A DNA stretch of 63,629 nucleotides from Paenibacillus marchantiophytorum (lineage in GTDB: Bacteria; Bacillota; Bacilli; Paenibacillales; NBRC-103111). Numbering within the stretch: the stretch's first letter is position 1; every line of letters begins with the position of its first letter. Below the pieces are notes generated by a model. The model was not told the origin of the DNA and ran no database searches. It saw nothing but the letters and a program-made list of their open reading frames with translations. Position numbers and translations under genes: made by a program. Positions 1 through 10,047 of the stretch are shown one piece after another. The stretch covers positions 1 to 63,629 of the forward strand of contig NZ_BMHE01000045.1 of the NCBI RefSeq assembly GCF_014640555.1, given 5' to 3'.

Positions 1-427
1 ATAAATAGTCATTTTAAAGTAAATTCGGGGTTTTCATTGGGGGGGGAGAGGAATAGACGAAACCTACTCCTCCCGATGTTTGCTAAATTTAAGGAGTTAA
101 TCGACGGTCTCTGTAGTTCCGCTATTGCCACAGCATCCCTGCTATTTGCCCAAATAACGTACCAGAGTTCCCCTTCAGGATTTGTTGCTTGAAGAGGCAC
201 ATCTCTCAACTCTCAGGGCGGCTGAAAACGGGAAGAGATCTAAATTTTTAAGCAAAAAGTTTTTGATCATCGGCAGGTTATAAGTTCTTGGTGCCTCAAG
301 CCGATATAGACGGCAATTTCCAAGCACATTCGAAAATAGCAAACTTTTTGCCGAAGAATTTGGAATGCGGGGTTCATTCGAAGAGCTAGAATAAAGCTAT
401 CAAGATAGACAAGAGGAGAGAAACGTT
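1..427. other. non-coding leader region with a dispersed repeat
   Basis: No convincing gene is seen before the permease at 428. Positions about 104-176 hold a copy of an intergenic repeat built around CTGTAGTTCCGCTAT and AACGTACCAGAGTTCCC. Relatives lie near 28756-28853 and 48196-48262. The stretch 240-420 is AT-rich and should hold the promoter of the permease operon, but I cannot place -35/-10 boxes with confidence. A GAGGAGAG ribosome-binding site precedes the ATG at 428. Confidence 0.5.
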
Positions 428-1330
428 ATGGCCCAAATAGCTCGACAGTTCCGCAGATACAGTATCATGTATGTGCTTCTGCTGCCCGGTTTGCTGTATT
501 TTGCGGTATTCAAGTACGTTCCTATGATGTATATCACCGCTGGTTTCAAAAATTACAATGTGCTTAAAGGGCTGTGGGAAAGTCCGTGGGTAGGATGGCA
601 GAACTTCAAATTCTTCTTCGAAGGTGTCTACTTTTACCAAATTATTGGGAATACGATACTGATTTCTTTATACAAGCTCGTGTTTTCTTTTCCTGCTCCA
701 ATTATTTTGGCTTTGATGCTGAATAGCGTTACTTCCGGCGGATTCAAGCGAACGATTCAGACATTGACGTATTTGCCTCACTTTTTGTCATGGGTGATCA
801 TCTACGGCTTAATGGTTGCTTTTCTAGCGCCGGGCACCGGACTGGTCAACCAACTGCTGACAGCCTTCCATCTGGAGCGCATCTCGTTCCTCACGGAGCC
901 GAGTTTGATTAGATCGCTCATTGTCGGAACGGATATTTGGCAGTCGGTCGGTTGGGGGGCCATCATTTACTTGGCCGCTTTGACGGGAATCGATCCTTCC
1001 CTTTACGAGGCAGCAACCGTTGACGGTGCTTCCCGTTGGAGGCAAATTTGGAGCATCACGCTGCCAGGAATCCGCAACGTAATTATTTTGATGCTGATTC
1101 TGCGCCTCAGTGCGATTCTCGATGTAGGTTTCGATCAAATCTATATCATGATGAACCCGCTGAATCAGGAGAAGGCGGATGTCATTGAAACCTGGGTCTA
1201 CCGGGTCGGCATGCAGGAAGGCCGTATTGGGCTCGCGACGGCGGTAGGACTGTTCAAGTCTGTCATCGGCTTCGTGTTAGTGCTCGGCGCTAACCGACTA
1301 GCCAAGAGATTCGACGGACAAATCTGGTAG
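428..1330 (+). CDS. LplB-type sugar ABC transporter permease
   Basis: This is the first inner-membrane permease of a carbohydrate importer of the CUT1 class, 300 residues with about six membrane helices. The N-terminal signature (YVLLLPGLLYFAVFKYVPM) and the cytoplasmic EAA loop near residues 195-214 (EAATVDGASRWRQ) are typical of the LplB family, which works with YtcP-type permeases and LplA-type lipoproteins. A GAGGAGAG site lies just before the ATG. The next permease starts 11 bp after the stop, so the two are co-transcribed. The neighbouring rhamnosidase-like gene suggests an oligosaccharide substrate containing rhamnose, but substrate cannot be read from the permease. No ATPase gene is nearby. 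Confidence 0.93.
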   Translation: MAQIARQFRRYSIMYVLLLPGLLYFAVFKYVPMMYITAGFKNYNVLKGLWESPWVGWQNFKFFFEGVYFYQIIGNTILISLYKLVFSFPAPIILALMLNSVTSGGFKRTIQTLTYLPHFLSWVIIYGLMVAFLAPGTGLVNQLLTAFHLERISFLTEPSLIRSLIVGTDIWQSVGWGAIIYLAALTGIDPSLYEAATVDGASRWRQIWSITLPGIRNVIILMLILRLSAILDVGFDQIYIMMNPLNQEKADVIETWVYRVGMQEGRIGLATAVGLFKSVIGFVLVLGANRLAKRFDGQIW

Positions 1331-1341
1331 GAGGAAGCTCT

Positions 1342-2214
1342 ATGAATACTATGACCAATAGCGAACGCATCACCCAAATACTGAACTATACGCTGCTTTC
1401 CCTACTCGCTGCTACATGTGTGATTCCTTTCATCTACGTCATCACTGTGTCAGTCACGCCTATATCCGAGGTAATTAAGAATGACGGCCTCGTCCTCATT
1501 CCCACTAAGGTGACCTGGACTGCCTATGAGGCGATTATGCAAGGCGGACGACTGACAGAAGCTTATCAGGCTACGCTGTTCCGGGTTGGGGTTGGAACGG
1601 TTTTCAATCTTATCTTCACCGTCCTTACGGCCTTGCCTCTTTCCCGCAAATCTCTCCCTGGGCGCAGTTATTTCCTGATGTTCATTGTATTCACGATGCT
1701 GTTTAACGGGGGCTTCATTCCGAGCTATTTGCTCGTGAAGGAGATCGGCTTGCTGGACTCATCATGGTCTCTCATTATCCCTGGGCTAATCAATGCCTTT
1801 TACATGATGATCGTTAAAAGTTTCTTCGAACAACTGCCAGAGGCTATCGATGAAGCGGCAAGGATCGACGGTGCCGGTGAATTGGCTATTTTGTTTCGGA
1901 TCGTGCTTCCGCTATCTGTCCCGATTATCGCAACGGTCGGCTTATTCTACGCGGTGTGGCACTGGAACAGCTATTTCGACGCTTTGTTGTATATCAACGA
2001 TGCATCGAAGCAGCCTCTGCAGCTGTTTTTAAGACAAATCTTGCTTGCTTCGGTAGCGATCAGCGGGGATGCCGCTGAAGCCGCCAATTCGGTTAACCCC
2101 ATATCGGTGCAGATGGCCTCCGTTGCAGTGACGACAATTCCAATTCTGCTCGTGTATCCATTCATCCAGAAGCATTTCACCAGAGGTGTTCTGCTCGGTT
2201 CGGTCAAGGGATAG
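1342..2214 (+). CDS. YtcP-type sugar ABC transporter permease
   Basis: This is the second permease of the same importer, 290 residues, similar to MalG/YtcP family members. It has about six membrane helices, an EAA loop near residues 171-190 (EAARIDGAGELAILFRIVLP) and the family's usual C-terminal ending (FTRGVLLGSVKG). An AGGAGG site precedes the ATG by a few bases. It would pair with the LplB-type protein upstream to form the membrane channel. The binding protein follows 81 bp downstream, in the usual permease-permease-lipoprotein order. It is intact and of normal length. Confidence 0.93.
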   Translation: MNTMTNSERITQILNYTLLSLLAATCVIPFIYVITVSVTPISEVIKNDGLVLIPTKVTWTAYEAIMQGGRLTEAYQATLFRVGVGTVFNLIFTVLTALPLSRKSLPGRSYFLMFIVFTMLFNGGFIPSYLLVKEIGLLDSSWSLIIPGLINAFYMMIVKSFFEQLPEAIDEAARIDGAGELAILFRIVLPLSVPIIATVGLFYAVWHWNSYFDALLYINDASKQPLQLFLRQILLASVAISGDAAEAANSVNPISVQMASVAVTTIPILLVYPFIQKHFTRGVLLGSVKG

Positions 2215-2295
2215 CCGAGCAGGCTCTGCCATCTTTATCATGAGGAAACTCTTGATATAAACATGTATAATACATTTTAAGGGAGAGGTTTATCG

Positions 2296-3885
2296 ATGAA
2301 AAAGAGACATGCACAAGCTATGCTTGCCCTGACTGTTGCCCTAAGTATGACTGCGGCTGGCTGCAGCAAGGCCGATTCAAAACCGGGGACTGACAACAAG
2401 GCAACAACAAGTGCCCAGCCGGAGGCTCAGAAGAAGCTGAAGCTGAATTTCTACAACACGATCGGCTACCGACTGACAACGCCGATGCCTTCGAAGGAAA
2501 ACGACCCTATCCGCCAAATGATCGAGAAGGACAACAACATTGAGTTGGAGATGACGCTCGGCGGCGAGAATTGGAAGGATAAGCTGAATCTGCTTATTTC
2601 GTCCAATCAAATTCCGGACATTCTCACATTTCCCGACCGCGCAAGCGCCATTAAATATTACGACCAAGGACTTGTCGCAGAGCTGGACGATGCGCTCAAG
2701 GAAGTGCCTGAGCTGACCAAGGCTTTCGATCCATCTAGACTAGAGCCTATGAAATATAAGGGCCATATGATTGGGGTTCCGGCGTCCGAAGGGGTCGGAG
2801 GTGTGAATGGCTGGTGGATAAACACAACTTGGTTGAAGAAGTTGAACCTTCAAGTTCCGACTAATCAGCAAGAACTTATGAACGTTATGAAGGCGTTCAC
2901 ATTCAATGATCCGGACGGGAACGGCAAGAACGACACGTACGGATTCCTCGCCATGCTGCCTAAGGATGGATCGCTTGGAAACAGCAGCGGGGCTCAAGGA
3001 TTCCAGCAAATTTTCTGGATGTTCGGGGTACAGCCAGGCTTCGTCGACGTGAAGGAAGGTAAGGTCGCTCTGTACAACACGGACCCGAAAACCAAAGAAG
3101 CGCTGCAGTTCATTAACGAAATGATTCAAGCCAAAGTTGTTGATCCGGACTGGGTAACGATTGATGATGGGCTGAAGCGGGATAATAAGATGTATCAGGG
3201 CAAGGACGGCATTATGATTGTAGACTGGCGCCGTATGGAGCCTGCCGAACAGAAGAAAATGCAGGATGTCGGCGGAAGCGTACCGGAGTGGAAACAGATT
3301 GCGCCGCCGAAAGGGCCGTACGGCGATCAAATTCTCGATGTGAAGCCATTCCAGCAGTCGCTGATCGGCCTTTCTAAGGAAGCGCTTAAGGATCCCGCCA
3401 AGACCAAGCGCGCCATGCAGTTCATTCAATATTTGTATACGAACAAGGAAGCTTATCCTTACCTGGCTTACGGAATTAAAGATAAAACCTTCAAGACCGT
3501 GAACGGCCAGCCAGCCTTGATCGACAGGGCGACCTACAATGAGAAGGAAGTGGAATGGCGCTATAATTACGCCTTCGTCCGCAAGGCCAATGACGGCGTG
3601 TACTTTGACTTCAAGAATCCGGATGTCACCAATGCTAATCAGAAAATTAATACCAGCTATTTAAAAGACAACAATGTCAATCCTCGTGTATTTGACGATC
3701 CGAATGATCCTCTGGCACAGGACCGCGTCAAGTATGTTAATGAGATGATGCTCAAGTTCGTCACCGGCAAGGAGCCGCTCAGCAATTGGGATACGTATGT
3801 GAAGACACTGGAGGACAAATTTAAGCTTAACGACGCCATCGCCAACTACACCAAACAGCTCCAAAGCGATGGCGTGATTAAATAA
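2296..3885 (+). CDS. LplA-type extracellular solute-binding lipoprotein
   Basis: This is the substrate-capturing lipoprotein of the importer, 529 residues. It has a lipoprotein signal peptide with lipobox TAAGC around residues 19-23, so it is lipidated on Cys23 and anchored to the outer face of the membrane. The family is extracellular solute-binding protein family 1, LplA branch, which binds oligosaccharides. Landmarks include NDPIRQMIEKDNNIELE near the N-terminus and VDWRRMEPAEQKKM in the middle. A GGGAGAGG site precedes the ATG. It lies directly after the two permeases and before the sensor kinase. The exact sugar is unknown; the GH78-like gene downstream argues for a rhamnose-containing glycan. 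Confidence 0.93.
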   Translation: MKKRHAQAMLALTVALSMTAAGCSKADSKPGTDNKATTSAQPEAQKKLKLNFYNTIGYRLTTPMPSKENDPIRQMIEKDNNIELEMTLGGENWKDKLNLLISSNQIPDILTFPDRASAIKYYDQGLVAELDDALKEVPELTKAFDPSRLEPMKYKGHMIGVPASEGVGGVNGWWINTTWLKKLNLQVPTNQQELMNVMKAFTFNDPDGNGKNDTYGFLAMLPKDGSLGNSSGAQGFQQIFWMFGVQPGFVDVKEGKVALYNTDPKTKEALQFINEMIQAKVVDPDWVTIDDGLKRDNKMYQGKDGIMIVDWRRMEPAEQKKMQDVGGSVPEWKQIAPPKGPYGDQILDVKPFQQSLIGLSKEALKDPAKTKRAMQFIQYLYTNKEAYPYLAYGIKDKTFKTVNGQPALIDRATYNEKEVEWRYNYAFVRKANDGVYFDFKNPDVTNANQKINTSYLKDNNVNPRVFDDPNDPLAQDRVKYVNEMMLKFVTGKEPLSNWDTYVKTLEDKFKLNDAIANYTKQLQSDGVIK

Positions 3886-3891
3886 CCGTTC

Positions 3892-3923
3892 CAAGAAGGG
3901 GAGACGCCGTTCTCCTCTTCTTC
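3892..3923 (+). terminator. terminator-like hairpin after the binding protein
   Basis: An imperfect inverted repeat of the form AGAAGGGGAGA ... TCTCCTCTTCT closes round a short loop just after the stop codon and ends in a pyrimidine-rich tail. It could end or attenuate the importer transcript before the two-component genes. Confidence 0.5.
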
Positions 3924-3962
3924 CCTATGGGGAACGGGAATAACCATGCAGGGGTGGAACGT

Positions 3963-5732
3963 ATGCGGGATAGGATTCGAAAGCTGTTTCACACTATATC
4001 TTTCCGATTATTCATTGTTTGTTTCATCTTTGTGCTGAGCTCGGAAGTGATTGTGAGCACCTTGTCCTACCGGTACATTAAGAATGAGATTTCCACCAGC
4101 CAAATGGAACTGGCCAAGCAGCTTCTCGTAAAGGAACAGCAGTATATGGACTTATATTTCGCCCTGGTCCAGAACACGATTGCCCTGTTATCCTCGTCTT
4201 CCGAAACGTGGCGCAACGATATGAGCGCGGCCCAAGCGGGGTTGGAGGGGGTATATCGCACTCACTCCGAGATGCTGACGGATGTGTATTTGATCCGAAA
4301 GGACCTTTCCATAATTGGAGGCAATCCTGTCACTAAGGTATTGAACGATCCGATGCCAACTCGGGAGGAGCTGTACCGAACTGCTTACAGCAACGCTTAT
4401 GGCAGTATTTCGGTCAGTAATCCCTACCAATCTTTCTTCTCCGGCTGGACGGTTACATTCACCAAAGTGTTGACTTTCGCCGGGGAACCGATGGTTATTG
4501 CGGTTGACCTTAACTTAACGGCCTTGCAGGAGCGAATGGACCAGATCAGTCACGGCAGCAACCTGCAGCTTGCCATTCTCGACGATCAAGGTCGTGTCAT
4601 TCTCGAGCCTTCTGCGGGCGGGCCATTCCGAGCGAGAGACCACCAGCTTCTGTTCGACGAACGGGACAGCATGGAGTTGATCCATCAGAAGGACGATGTG
4701 TTCCAAGAGCATATGAACGGTATTCCTGTCACCGTGATGAAAGGCTTCATTCCTAGAACGAAATGGATTGTGTTCGCTTTCTCCGACAGCACCTCGCTGC
4801 AGAAATCCCTGCAGCGGATGGAAAGCTTTTTCTTCTGGCTGCTGGCTGTTGGTCTCCTCCTCAGCATTGTGACGGCAGCCTTCGTTGCCCGGATGATTCG
4901 GACACCGGTCTATTACTTGATCCGCAAGATGAGTCAGGTGAGACAGGGCGATCTGAATGTAACGATTCCCAGGATACGGAATGATGAATTCGGCGAGCTG
5001 ACCGATACGTTTAATACGATGCTGGGGCGGATACGAACGCTGCTTGAGCAAGTCAACATCAGCGAACGCAGGAAGAAGGAACTAGAAATCCAGGTGCTGC
5101 AATCGCAAATCAATCCGCACTTTCTCTATAATACGTTAGGCTCGATCAGTAATGTGGTGGACGTAGGCAGATATGATGAAGTGGACAATTTGATCGGCGC
5201 GCTGATCGCCATTCTGGAATATGGCATTACGGATTTCTCCGATAGGGCCAGTCTGAACCAGGAACTTAGGAATGTAAAAGATTACTTGCACATCCAGAAT
5301 GTCCGGTATGACAGCGTGTTCGAGCTCCTGGAAGAGATCGATCCTGAGGTGCTAACACATCCCGTATTGAGAATGGCGCTTCAGCCGATTGTGGAGAACA
5401 GTATTTTCCACGGCTATGGCGGCGGAAGACTAGCGGGCGTAATTCGCATTACAGCGCTGCGCGCGGAGGGTCAACTCGTGATTGATGTAACGGACGAAGG
5501 GGTGGGGATGTCTCCAGAGAAGGTGTCGCTGCTGCTTCTCCCTCTTCAGGAGAATGCCGCTCTAACGGAAAGGCGCAAACGAATCGGCTTGTACAACATT
5601 CATCAGCGAATTCAGTTGAACTACGGCGAGTCTTACGGTCTTAGCGTGTGGAGTGAGGAAGGCAAGGGGACCCGGGTCACATTGCGGTTTCCCGATTTGC
5701 GAGTGAATGAACGGAATATCTTAGCCGTCTAA
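3963..5732 (+). CDS. YesM-type sensor histidine kinase
   Basis: This is a membrane sensor kinase of the YesM family (HPK7 group), about 589 residues. Two membrane helices (near residues 15-35 and 285-310) flank an extracellular Cache-like sensing domain. A HAMP domain follows (about 310-365), then the His_kinase block with QINPHFLYNTLG, phospho-acceptor His near 384. The ATP-binding block has LQPIVENSIFHG and DEGVGMS. An upstream in-frame ATG at 3927 exists, but GGGGTGG sits at the right distance before 3963, so I prefer that start. The response regulator follows 12 bp after the stop. YesM/YesN pairs next to LplA-LplB-YtcP sets normally sense the sugar and switch on the importer. Confidence 0.93.
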   Translation: MRDRIRKLFHTISFRLFIVCFIFVLSSEVIVSTLSYRYIKNEISTSQMELAKQLLVKEQQYMDLYFALVQNTIALLSSSSETWRNDMSAAQAGLEGVYRTHSEMLTDVYLIRKDLSIIGGNPVTKVLNDPMPTREELYRTAYSNAYGSISVSNPYQSFFSGWTVTFTKVLTFAGEPMVIAVDLNLTALQERMDQISHGSNLQLAILDDQGRVILEPSAGGPFRARDHQLLFDERDSMELIHQKDDVFQEHMNGIPVTVMKGFIPRTKWIVFAFSDSTSLQKSLQRMESFFFWLLAVGLLLSIVTAAFVARMIRTPVYYLIRKMSQVRQGDLNVTIPRIRNDEFGELTDTFNTMLGRIRTLLEQVNISERRKKELEIQVLQSQINPHFLYNTLGSISNVVDVGRYDEVDNLIGALIAILEYGITDFSDRASLNQELRNVKDYLHIQNVRYDSVFELLEEIDPEVLTHPVLRMALQPIVENSIFHGYGGGRLAGVIRITALRAEGQLVIDVTDEGVGMSPEKVSLLLLPLQENAALTERRKRIGLYNIHQRIQLNYGESYGLSVWSEEGKGTRVTLRFPDLRVNERNILAV

Positions 5733-5744
5733 GGAGGAATGGAC

Positions 5745-7349
5745 ATGCGGGAAGTGATCACATGCTTGATCGTCGATGACGAGCCGCCGATGGTGCAGCG
5801 GCTGCAGCGCATGTTCGAGCGGTGGGCAGAGCAGCGGCTGCCGTATAAGCTGGTAGGATCAGCTTATTCGGGCAGCGAGGGGCTGGAGCAGGCTGAGCGA
5901 CTGAAGCCGGATTTGATTTTGACGGATGTGGTCATGCCGGGCAAGAATGGCTTGGAGATGATTAGAGAGCTGAGGGAAAGTCACCCCCGCATTGAATTTA
6001 TCATTCTGAGCGCATACGCTGACTTTGCTTACGCCAAGCAGGCGATTGCCATGGGAGTTTTTGAATATTTGGTCAAGGTGCCGCTGCGGGAGCAGGAGGT
6101 GCTAGCGGCACTGGCGAAGGCGCGGGATAATGTGCTGGGTTGGGAGGAGAAGGACCTAAGGCTGCACAGCCTCAGCGGAGCAGTGAAAGGTGATTCTCAC
6201 CGAATGCGCAAGCAGATGCTCGATGAGCTTATACGAGGAGAGATGAGCGCCACGACGATGAAGCGAAGAAGCCTTGAGTACGCTCCGAGCTTCCAGCCTG
6301 GCCAGTACGCCAGCTTTGTGGTGCGTTTGGATGACTATGCGGCCTTCTGTGCAGAGTATTCGCCTGCTGACCGCAATTCGCTCAAGTACGGCATGCTGAA
6401 TATTATGGAGGAGGTGCTTCAGGCTGCGGGCGGTTGTTTCGTATGTGAGATGTCCCCCAACACGCTTGTCGGATTTGCCATGATTCAGGCAGCGGGAGAA
6501 CAAGGCGTTGATAGACAGGGGCTTGAGCTGGCCGAGGAGCTTCTTACCCACATGAAATCATATTTGCGTCTATCCGTTTCCATTGGAGTGAGCCGCCGAC
6601 ATCGTGGCTGGGAGCAGGCAGCCGAAGCGTATAGGGAGGCTTTGGCAGCACTAGCTGATTCGTTCTACTTCAGCTTCGGCATGGTCGTAACGCCGAATCG
6701 CCGCTTGGTCTATAACGAAGCCGATGCGCGAGTCATGTTCGAGCGGTTTGAACATGTACTGGATCGCGTATCCTCGGCTTCTGATAAAGACGAGCTGGCA
6801 CCGCTTCTCAAGCTGCTGCACACGTACCGCATTCCCTCGTACAAGCTGCTGCCCTATCTCGAGAGGTGGTTAGTCCGGCTGCAGCGCAAGTTGTTCCGGG
6901 TCGGCAATGAGCTGGATGACACGAAGCCGCTCCAACAGGACGTCTGTACGCATTTGCATCAATTGACGGAATGGCTCCGTTTGGAGTGGGAGCGTATCTT
7001 ATCCAAAGCGGAGCCTGTAAGTCTAAGACCGGATATGGCCAAGGCGATCCTGTACGTCGAGGAGCACCTCCACGAGTCGCTCTCGCTGAGCCATCTTGCG
7101 GACCATATTCACTTGAATCTGTCCTATGTCAGCGAGCTGTTCAAGAAAGAGCTGGGCATCAACTTTACAGACTACGTCGCCAAGCGCAGGATTGAGCGGG
7201 CTATTGAGCTTATGCGCAAGCAGGCTTATACGAATCAAGAGCTTGCAGAGGCTGTTGGCATTCAGAATGAGAAATATTTTTGTACGCTCTTTAAGAAAAT
7301 TACCGGCACTTCGCCGCAGAAATATGAGCCTAACGGCAGAAGAATCTAA
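5745..7349 (+). CDS. YesN-type response regulator with AraC DNA-binding domain
   Basis: This is the cognate response regulator, about 534 residues. The N-terminal receiver domain has the acidic pair at 11-12 (IVDDE), the phospho-acceptor Asp61 in LTDVVMPG and the conserved Lys in YLVKV. The central part is the variable YesN linker. The last 100 residues carry two helix-turn-helix motifs of the AraC family (LADHIHLNLSYVSELFKK and LAEAVGIQNEKYF). An ATG at 5739 is in frame but lies against AAGGAGG, while 5745 has correct spacing and is chosen. It should activate the importer and the hydrolase that follows. Confidence 0.92.
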   Translation: MREVITCLIVDDEPPMVQRLQRMFERWAEQRLPYKLVGSAYSGSEGLEQAERLKPDLILTDVVMPGKNGLEMIRELRESHPRIEFIILSAYADFAYAKQAIAMGVFEYLVKVPLREQEVLAALAKARDNVLGWEEKDLRLHSLSGAVKGDSHRMRKQMLDELIRGEMSATTMKRRSLEYAPSFQPGQYASFVVRLDDYAAFCAEYSPADRNSLKYGMLNIMEEVLQAAGGCFVCEMSPNTLVGFAMIQAAGEQGVDRQGLELAEELLTHMKSYLRLSVSIGVSRRHRGWEQAAEAYREALAALADSFYFSFGMVVTPNRRLVYNEADARVMFERFEHVLDRVSSASDKDELAPLLKLLHTYRIPSYKLLPYLERWLVRLQRKLFRVGNELDDTKPLQQDVCTHLHQLTEWLRLEWERILSKAEPVSLRPDMAKAILYVEEHLHESLSLSHLADHIHLNLSYVSELFKKELGINFTDYVAKRRIERAIELMRKQAYTNQELAEAVGIQNEKYFCTLFKKITGTSPQKYEPNGRRI

Positions 7350-7370
7350 TGGAGAGCGAGAGGATAGACA

Positions 7371-9806
7371 GTGACTATAGCTCGATTTCAGAGACGCAGT
7401 TCCTTGCCATGGGAATGGGGAACCGATACGGGCCTCATCTGGCATCCAGCCGAGGTGGAAACACATTATGAACACCCGGCGCAGTCTTATTGTCAATTCC
7501 GCAAAAGCTTTGAGCTCCCTGCGGATGTGACGGCATCCGGAACGCTGAGAATTTTTGCCGACTCCAGGTATATTGTATATGTGAATGGGATGTACGCAGG
7601 TCGAGGACCTTGCCGGAGTGATCCCAGATGGCAGTATGTCGACGAGCTTCCGGTTTCGAAGCTGCTTCGGCCAGGCCGAAACTGCATCGCTGTCATGGTG
7701 CTGTATTACGGCTACGGAACTGGGCAATCAATCGATCGGATTCCCGCACTGCTGGCTGAGCTGAGCGTGTCCGTGCCTGGAGGAGAGACGATCCTTCTGG
7801 GTACGAACTCGACATGGTTATGTCGCAAAGCGGACGCTTACGATTCTCGAGCCCCTCGAGTGAACGGCTGCCAAGGGCCCATCGAAATATACGATGCCCG
7901 GCTGGAACGGGAGGACTGGCATCTGCCAGACACTGCGGTGGACGGCTGGGAGTCGGCCCAACAGCGAGGTTTCCGGCTGTCGCCCTTCTGGAACTTCGTG
8001 CGCAGACCCATTCCGCTGCTGGAAGAGAAGGAGCTGGATGCGCTGCGGTTTGTGAGCCGTGGCGTCATCCCTAAGCTTCCGGCACCTTCCGGGAGAATGC
8101 ATCTGGATATCATGGAGGAAACGAAGGGAATGCATCTGATCGAGGCAAGCCCCTTGGATTCGCCACGAGACGTAGGGTCTCAATCGCCTTCACCAGACGA
8201 GGCTGAAGTGCTGACCTACGATTTCGGCAGGATCGAGCCAGGTTATTTGCAGCTTGAGGTTACCGGTACCGCCGGTACCGTCGTCGATGTGGTGTATGCC
8301 GAAGAGCTGTGGGAAGGCAAGGCGCTGCTTAACGGGAATAACAATCGTTCCCTGGATAGATTTATCCTCGCAGAGGGACGACAGCAGCTGGAAGTGGGCT
8401 TTGGCTGGAAGGCGTGCCGCTACGTACAGCTGCGGGTTCGGCATGTGGATTCCCGCCCCGTTTGTGTGCACAGGGTGGGGCTGCGAACCCGCCGCTACCC
8501 TGTGGCGCAGCCAGCGGCGTTCAAGTGCAGTGACCAGACGCTGCAGCGGGTCTGGGAAATCTCCGAGCATACTATACGCATCTGTATGCAGGATGCTTTC
8601 GTCGATTCGCCCAGTCGCGAGCAGCAGCAGTGGATGGGTGATGGACGCTGGCAGGGGCTTTACCAGACGTATTATTCAGGGGATGGAAGGCTGCACCGCA
8701 AGCTTCTGGAACAGGTTGGCCAATCTCAGGATTGGCAGGGTATGACGGCCCAGCGGTATCCGGATGGACATCACAACTACCCGCCGATTCCGTCGTTTTG
8801 CCTGCACTGGATCAGTTCCTTCGGCGAGTATCGGGACGCTTACGGGGATGACGGGCTTCTGGCCGAATGGTGGCCGAACATCGTTCAGGCACTTCGCTGG
8901 TTCTCAGGCTTCGAGGATGAAGATGGACTGCTTGTGGACGTGCCATATTGGGCCTATGTGGACGCGGGCGAGGCGCCACTCGGCAGATGGCCGGACGTAG
9001 AACGCGGTGGGATCGTTACGGCGCTCAACTTGCTTTATCTGGAAGCGATGCGCCAAGCGATCAGCTATGCCGGATTGGCCGGGGATCATGAGGCCGAGGC
9101 GTATTACAAGAGGGTAAGCGACCGATTAGCGGACAGTATCAAGCAAACTTTATGGCTGCCGGAGGTCGGCGTCTACATGGAGTGTTTGGTCAAAGGCGTC
9201 CCTAGTGTACTATACAGTGAATCGGCGAACGCCCTAGCGTTGGTTGTTCTGCATGCAGTTGAAGACGAGCGAAGCCGAGAGATTTATGAGGCGATATTCT
9301 CGACTGAAGCGGCAGGGAGAGCCATTCAAGCCAGCCCATTCTTCATGTTGACCGTTTATAGGGCACTCGGCAAGCTTGGCCGTGAAGAGCGTATGCTGGA
9401 GCTGGTGCTTGAGAGGTACGGTCCAATGGTTGAAGCCGGTGCTACGACGGTATGGGAATGGTGGGGCTTGTTCTATCAGGATAAGCAGTCGGGGGAAGTG
9501 CATTTCAGCTCAGCGTGCCACGCCTGGGGAAGCATGCCCGTTTACATGTTCTTACATGCGATTCTGGGTGTACGCTCACTTAAACCCGGACACACCGTAG
9601 TAGAGATTTCCCCACGGCTCCTTGGCGGTCTAACCTGGGCGGAAGGTTCTATTCCGACGGCATGCGGCGTTTTGGCAGTTCGGGTGGAACGCGAGACCGA
9701 GCACGCCGTAGAAATTCGGCTGAACCTGACAGTGCCCGAAGGTGTAACCGTCTTGTCTCAAGGTGTTTCTTATGGCGTGGGTAAGCATGTGGTATATGTA
9801 GGATAA
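7371..9806 (+). CDS. GH78 alpha-L-rhamnosidase-like glycosidase
   Basis: This 811-residue protein has the organisation of bacterial GH78 alpha-L-rhamnosidases: N-terminal beta-sandwich domains, an (alpha/alpha)6 barrel and a C-terminal beta domain. The segment DSPSREQQQWMGD near residues 411-424 matches the family's catalytic-acid region, with the Glu of SRE as likely acid. TTVWEWWG near 690 and SSACHAWGSMP near 710 match the later active-site segments. There is no signal peptide, so it is cytoplasmic and would trim imported rhamnosylated oligosaccharides. It starts with GTG after a GAGAGG site, 21 bp after the regulator. Length is normal and the frame is intact. Other GH78-fold specificities are possible. 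Confidence 0.85.
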   Translation: MTIARFQRRSSLPWEWGTDTGLIWHPAEVETHYEHPAQSYCQFRKSFELPADVTASGTLRIFADSRYIVYVNGMYAGRGPCRSDPRWQYVDELPVSKLLRPGRNCIAVMVLYYGYGTGQSIDRIPALLAELSVSVPGGETILLGTNSTWLCRKADAYDSRAPRVNGCQGPIEIYDARLEREDWHLPDTAVDGWESAQQRGFRLSPFWNFVRRPIPLLEEKELDALRFVSRGVIPKLPAPSGRMHLDIMEETKGMHLIEASPLDSPRDVGSQSPSPDEAEVLTYDFGRIEPGYLQLEVTGTAGTVVDVVYAEELWEGKALLNGNNNRSLDRFILAEGRQQLEVGFGWKACRYVQLRVRHVDSRPVCVHRVGLRTRRYPVAQPAAFKCSDQTLQRVWEISEHTIRICMQDAFVDSPSREQQQWMGDGRWQGLYQTYYSGDGRLHRKLLEQVGQSQDWQGMTAQRYPDGHHNYPPIPSFCLHWISSFGEYRDAYGDDGLLAEWWPNIVQALRWFSGFEDEDGLLVDVPYWAYVDAGEAPLGRWPDVERGGIVTALNLLYLEAMRQAISYAGLAGDHEAEAYYKRVSDRLADSIKQTLWLPEVGVYMECLVKGVPSVLYSESANALALVVLHAVEDERSREIYEAIFSTEAAGRAIQASPFFMLTVYRALGKLGREERMLELVLERYGPMVEAGATTVWEWWGLFYQDKQSGEVHFSSACHAWGSMPVYMFLHAILGVRSLKPGHTVVEISPRLLGGLTWAEGSIPTACGVLAVRVERETEHAVEIRLNLTVPEGVTVLSQGVSYGVGKHVVYVG

Positions 9807-10044
9807 AAATAAAACGAGCAAACCCTCGTGACTTTAACCTCTTAGTTATAAACTCGATAACAATGAAATCATAAGAGTTTATGACTTTGGTTAGAAAGAT
9901 AACTTGGAAATAAGCGTTTCCAAGAACATCAACAGCCTCTCAGTTCCTATGCAACAATCGTTTATCAGTCAAGCCATTATTTAGTTCTTTATTACAGCAA
10001 TGTTAATTCAAAAACTGCAGCTCCAACGCTAACCGAAATGAAAC
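9807..10044. other. intergenic region with inverted repeats
   Basis: No gene is seen between the rhamnosidase-like gene and the DUF1349 remnant. A weak hairpin (ACGAG/CTCGT) follows the stop. Complementary arms ATAAACTC (9848) and GAGTTTAT (9875) could form a longer hairpin. The sharper inverted repeat at 9903-9924 is listed separately. Confidence 0.4.
9903..9924. promoter_or_regulatory. perfect 8-bp inverted repeat, possible operator
   Basis: CTTGGAAA and TTTCCAAG are exact reverse complements separated by TAAGCG. The central CG and short arms resemble LacI-type operators, but it lacks the full CcpA cre consensus. It lies upstream of the decapitated DUF1349 gene, whose promoter it may once have served. 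Confidence 0.35.
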
Positions 10045-10047
10045 AGG

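Noticed and set aside
2252..2271. Promoter TTGATA / TATAAT before the first binding protein
   Set aside because: The boxes are only 8 bp apart, far too close for sigma-A.
9903..9924. CcpA cre site
   Set aside because: The arms and central CG fit a LacI-type operator, but the TG at the required position of the cre consensus is missing.
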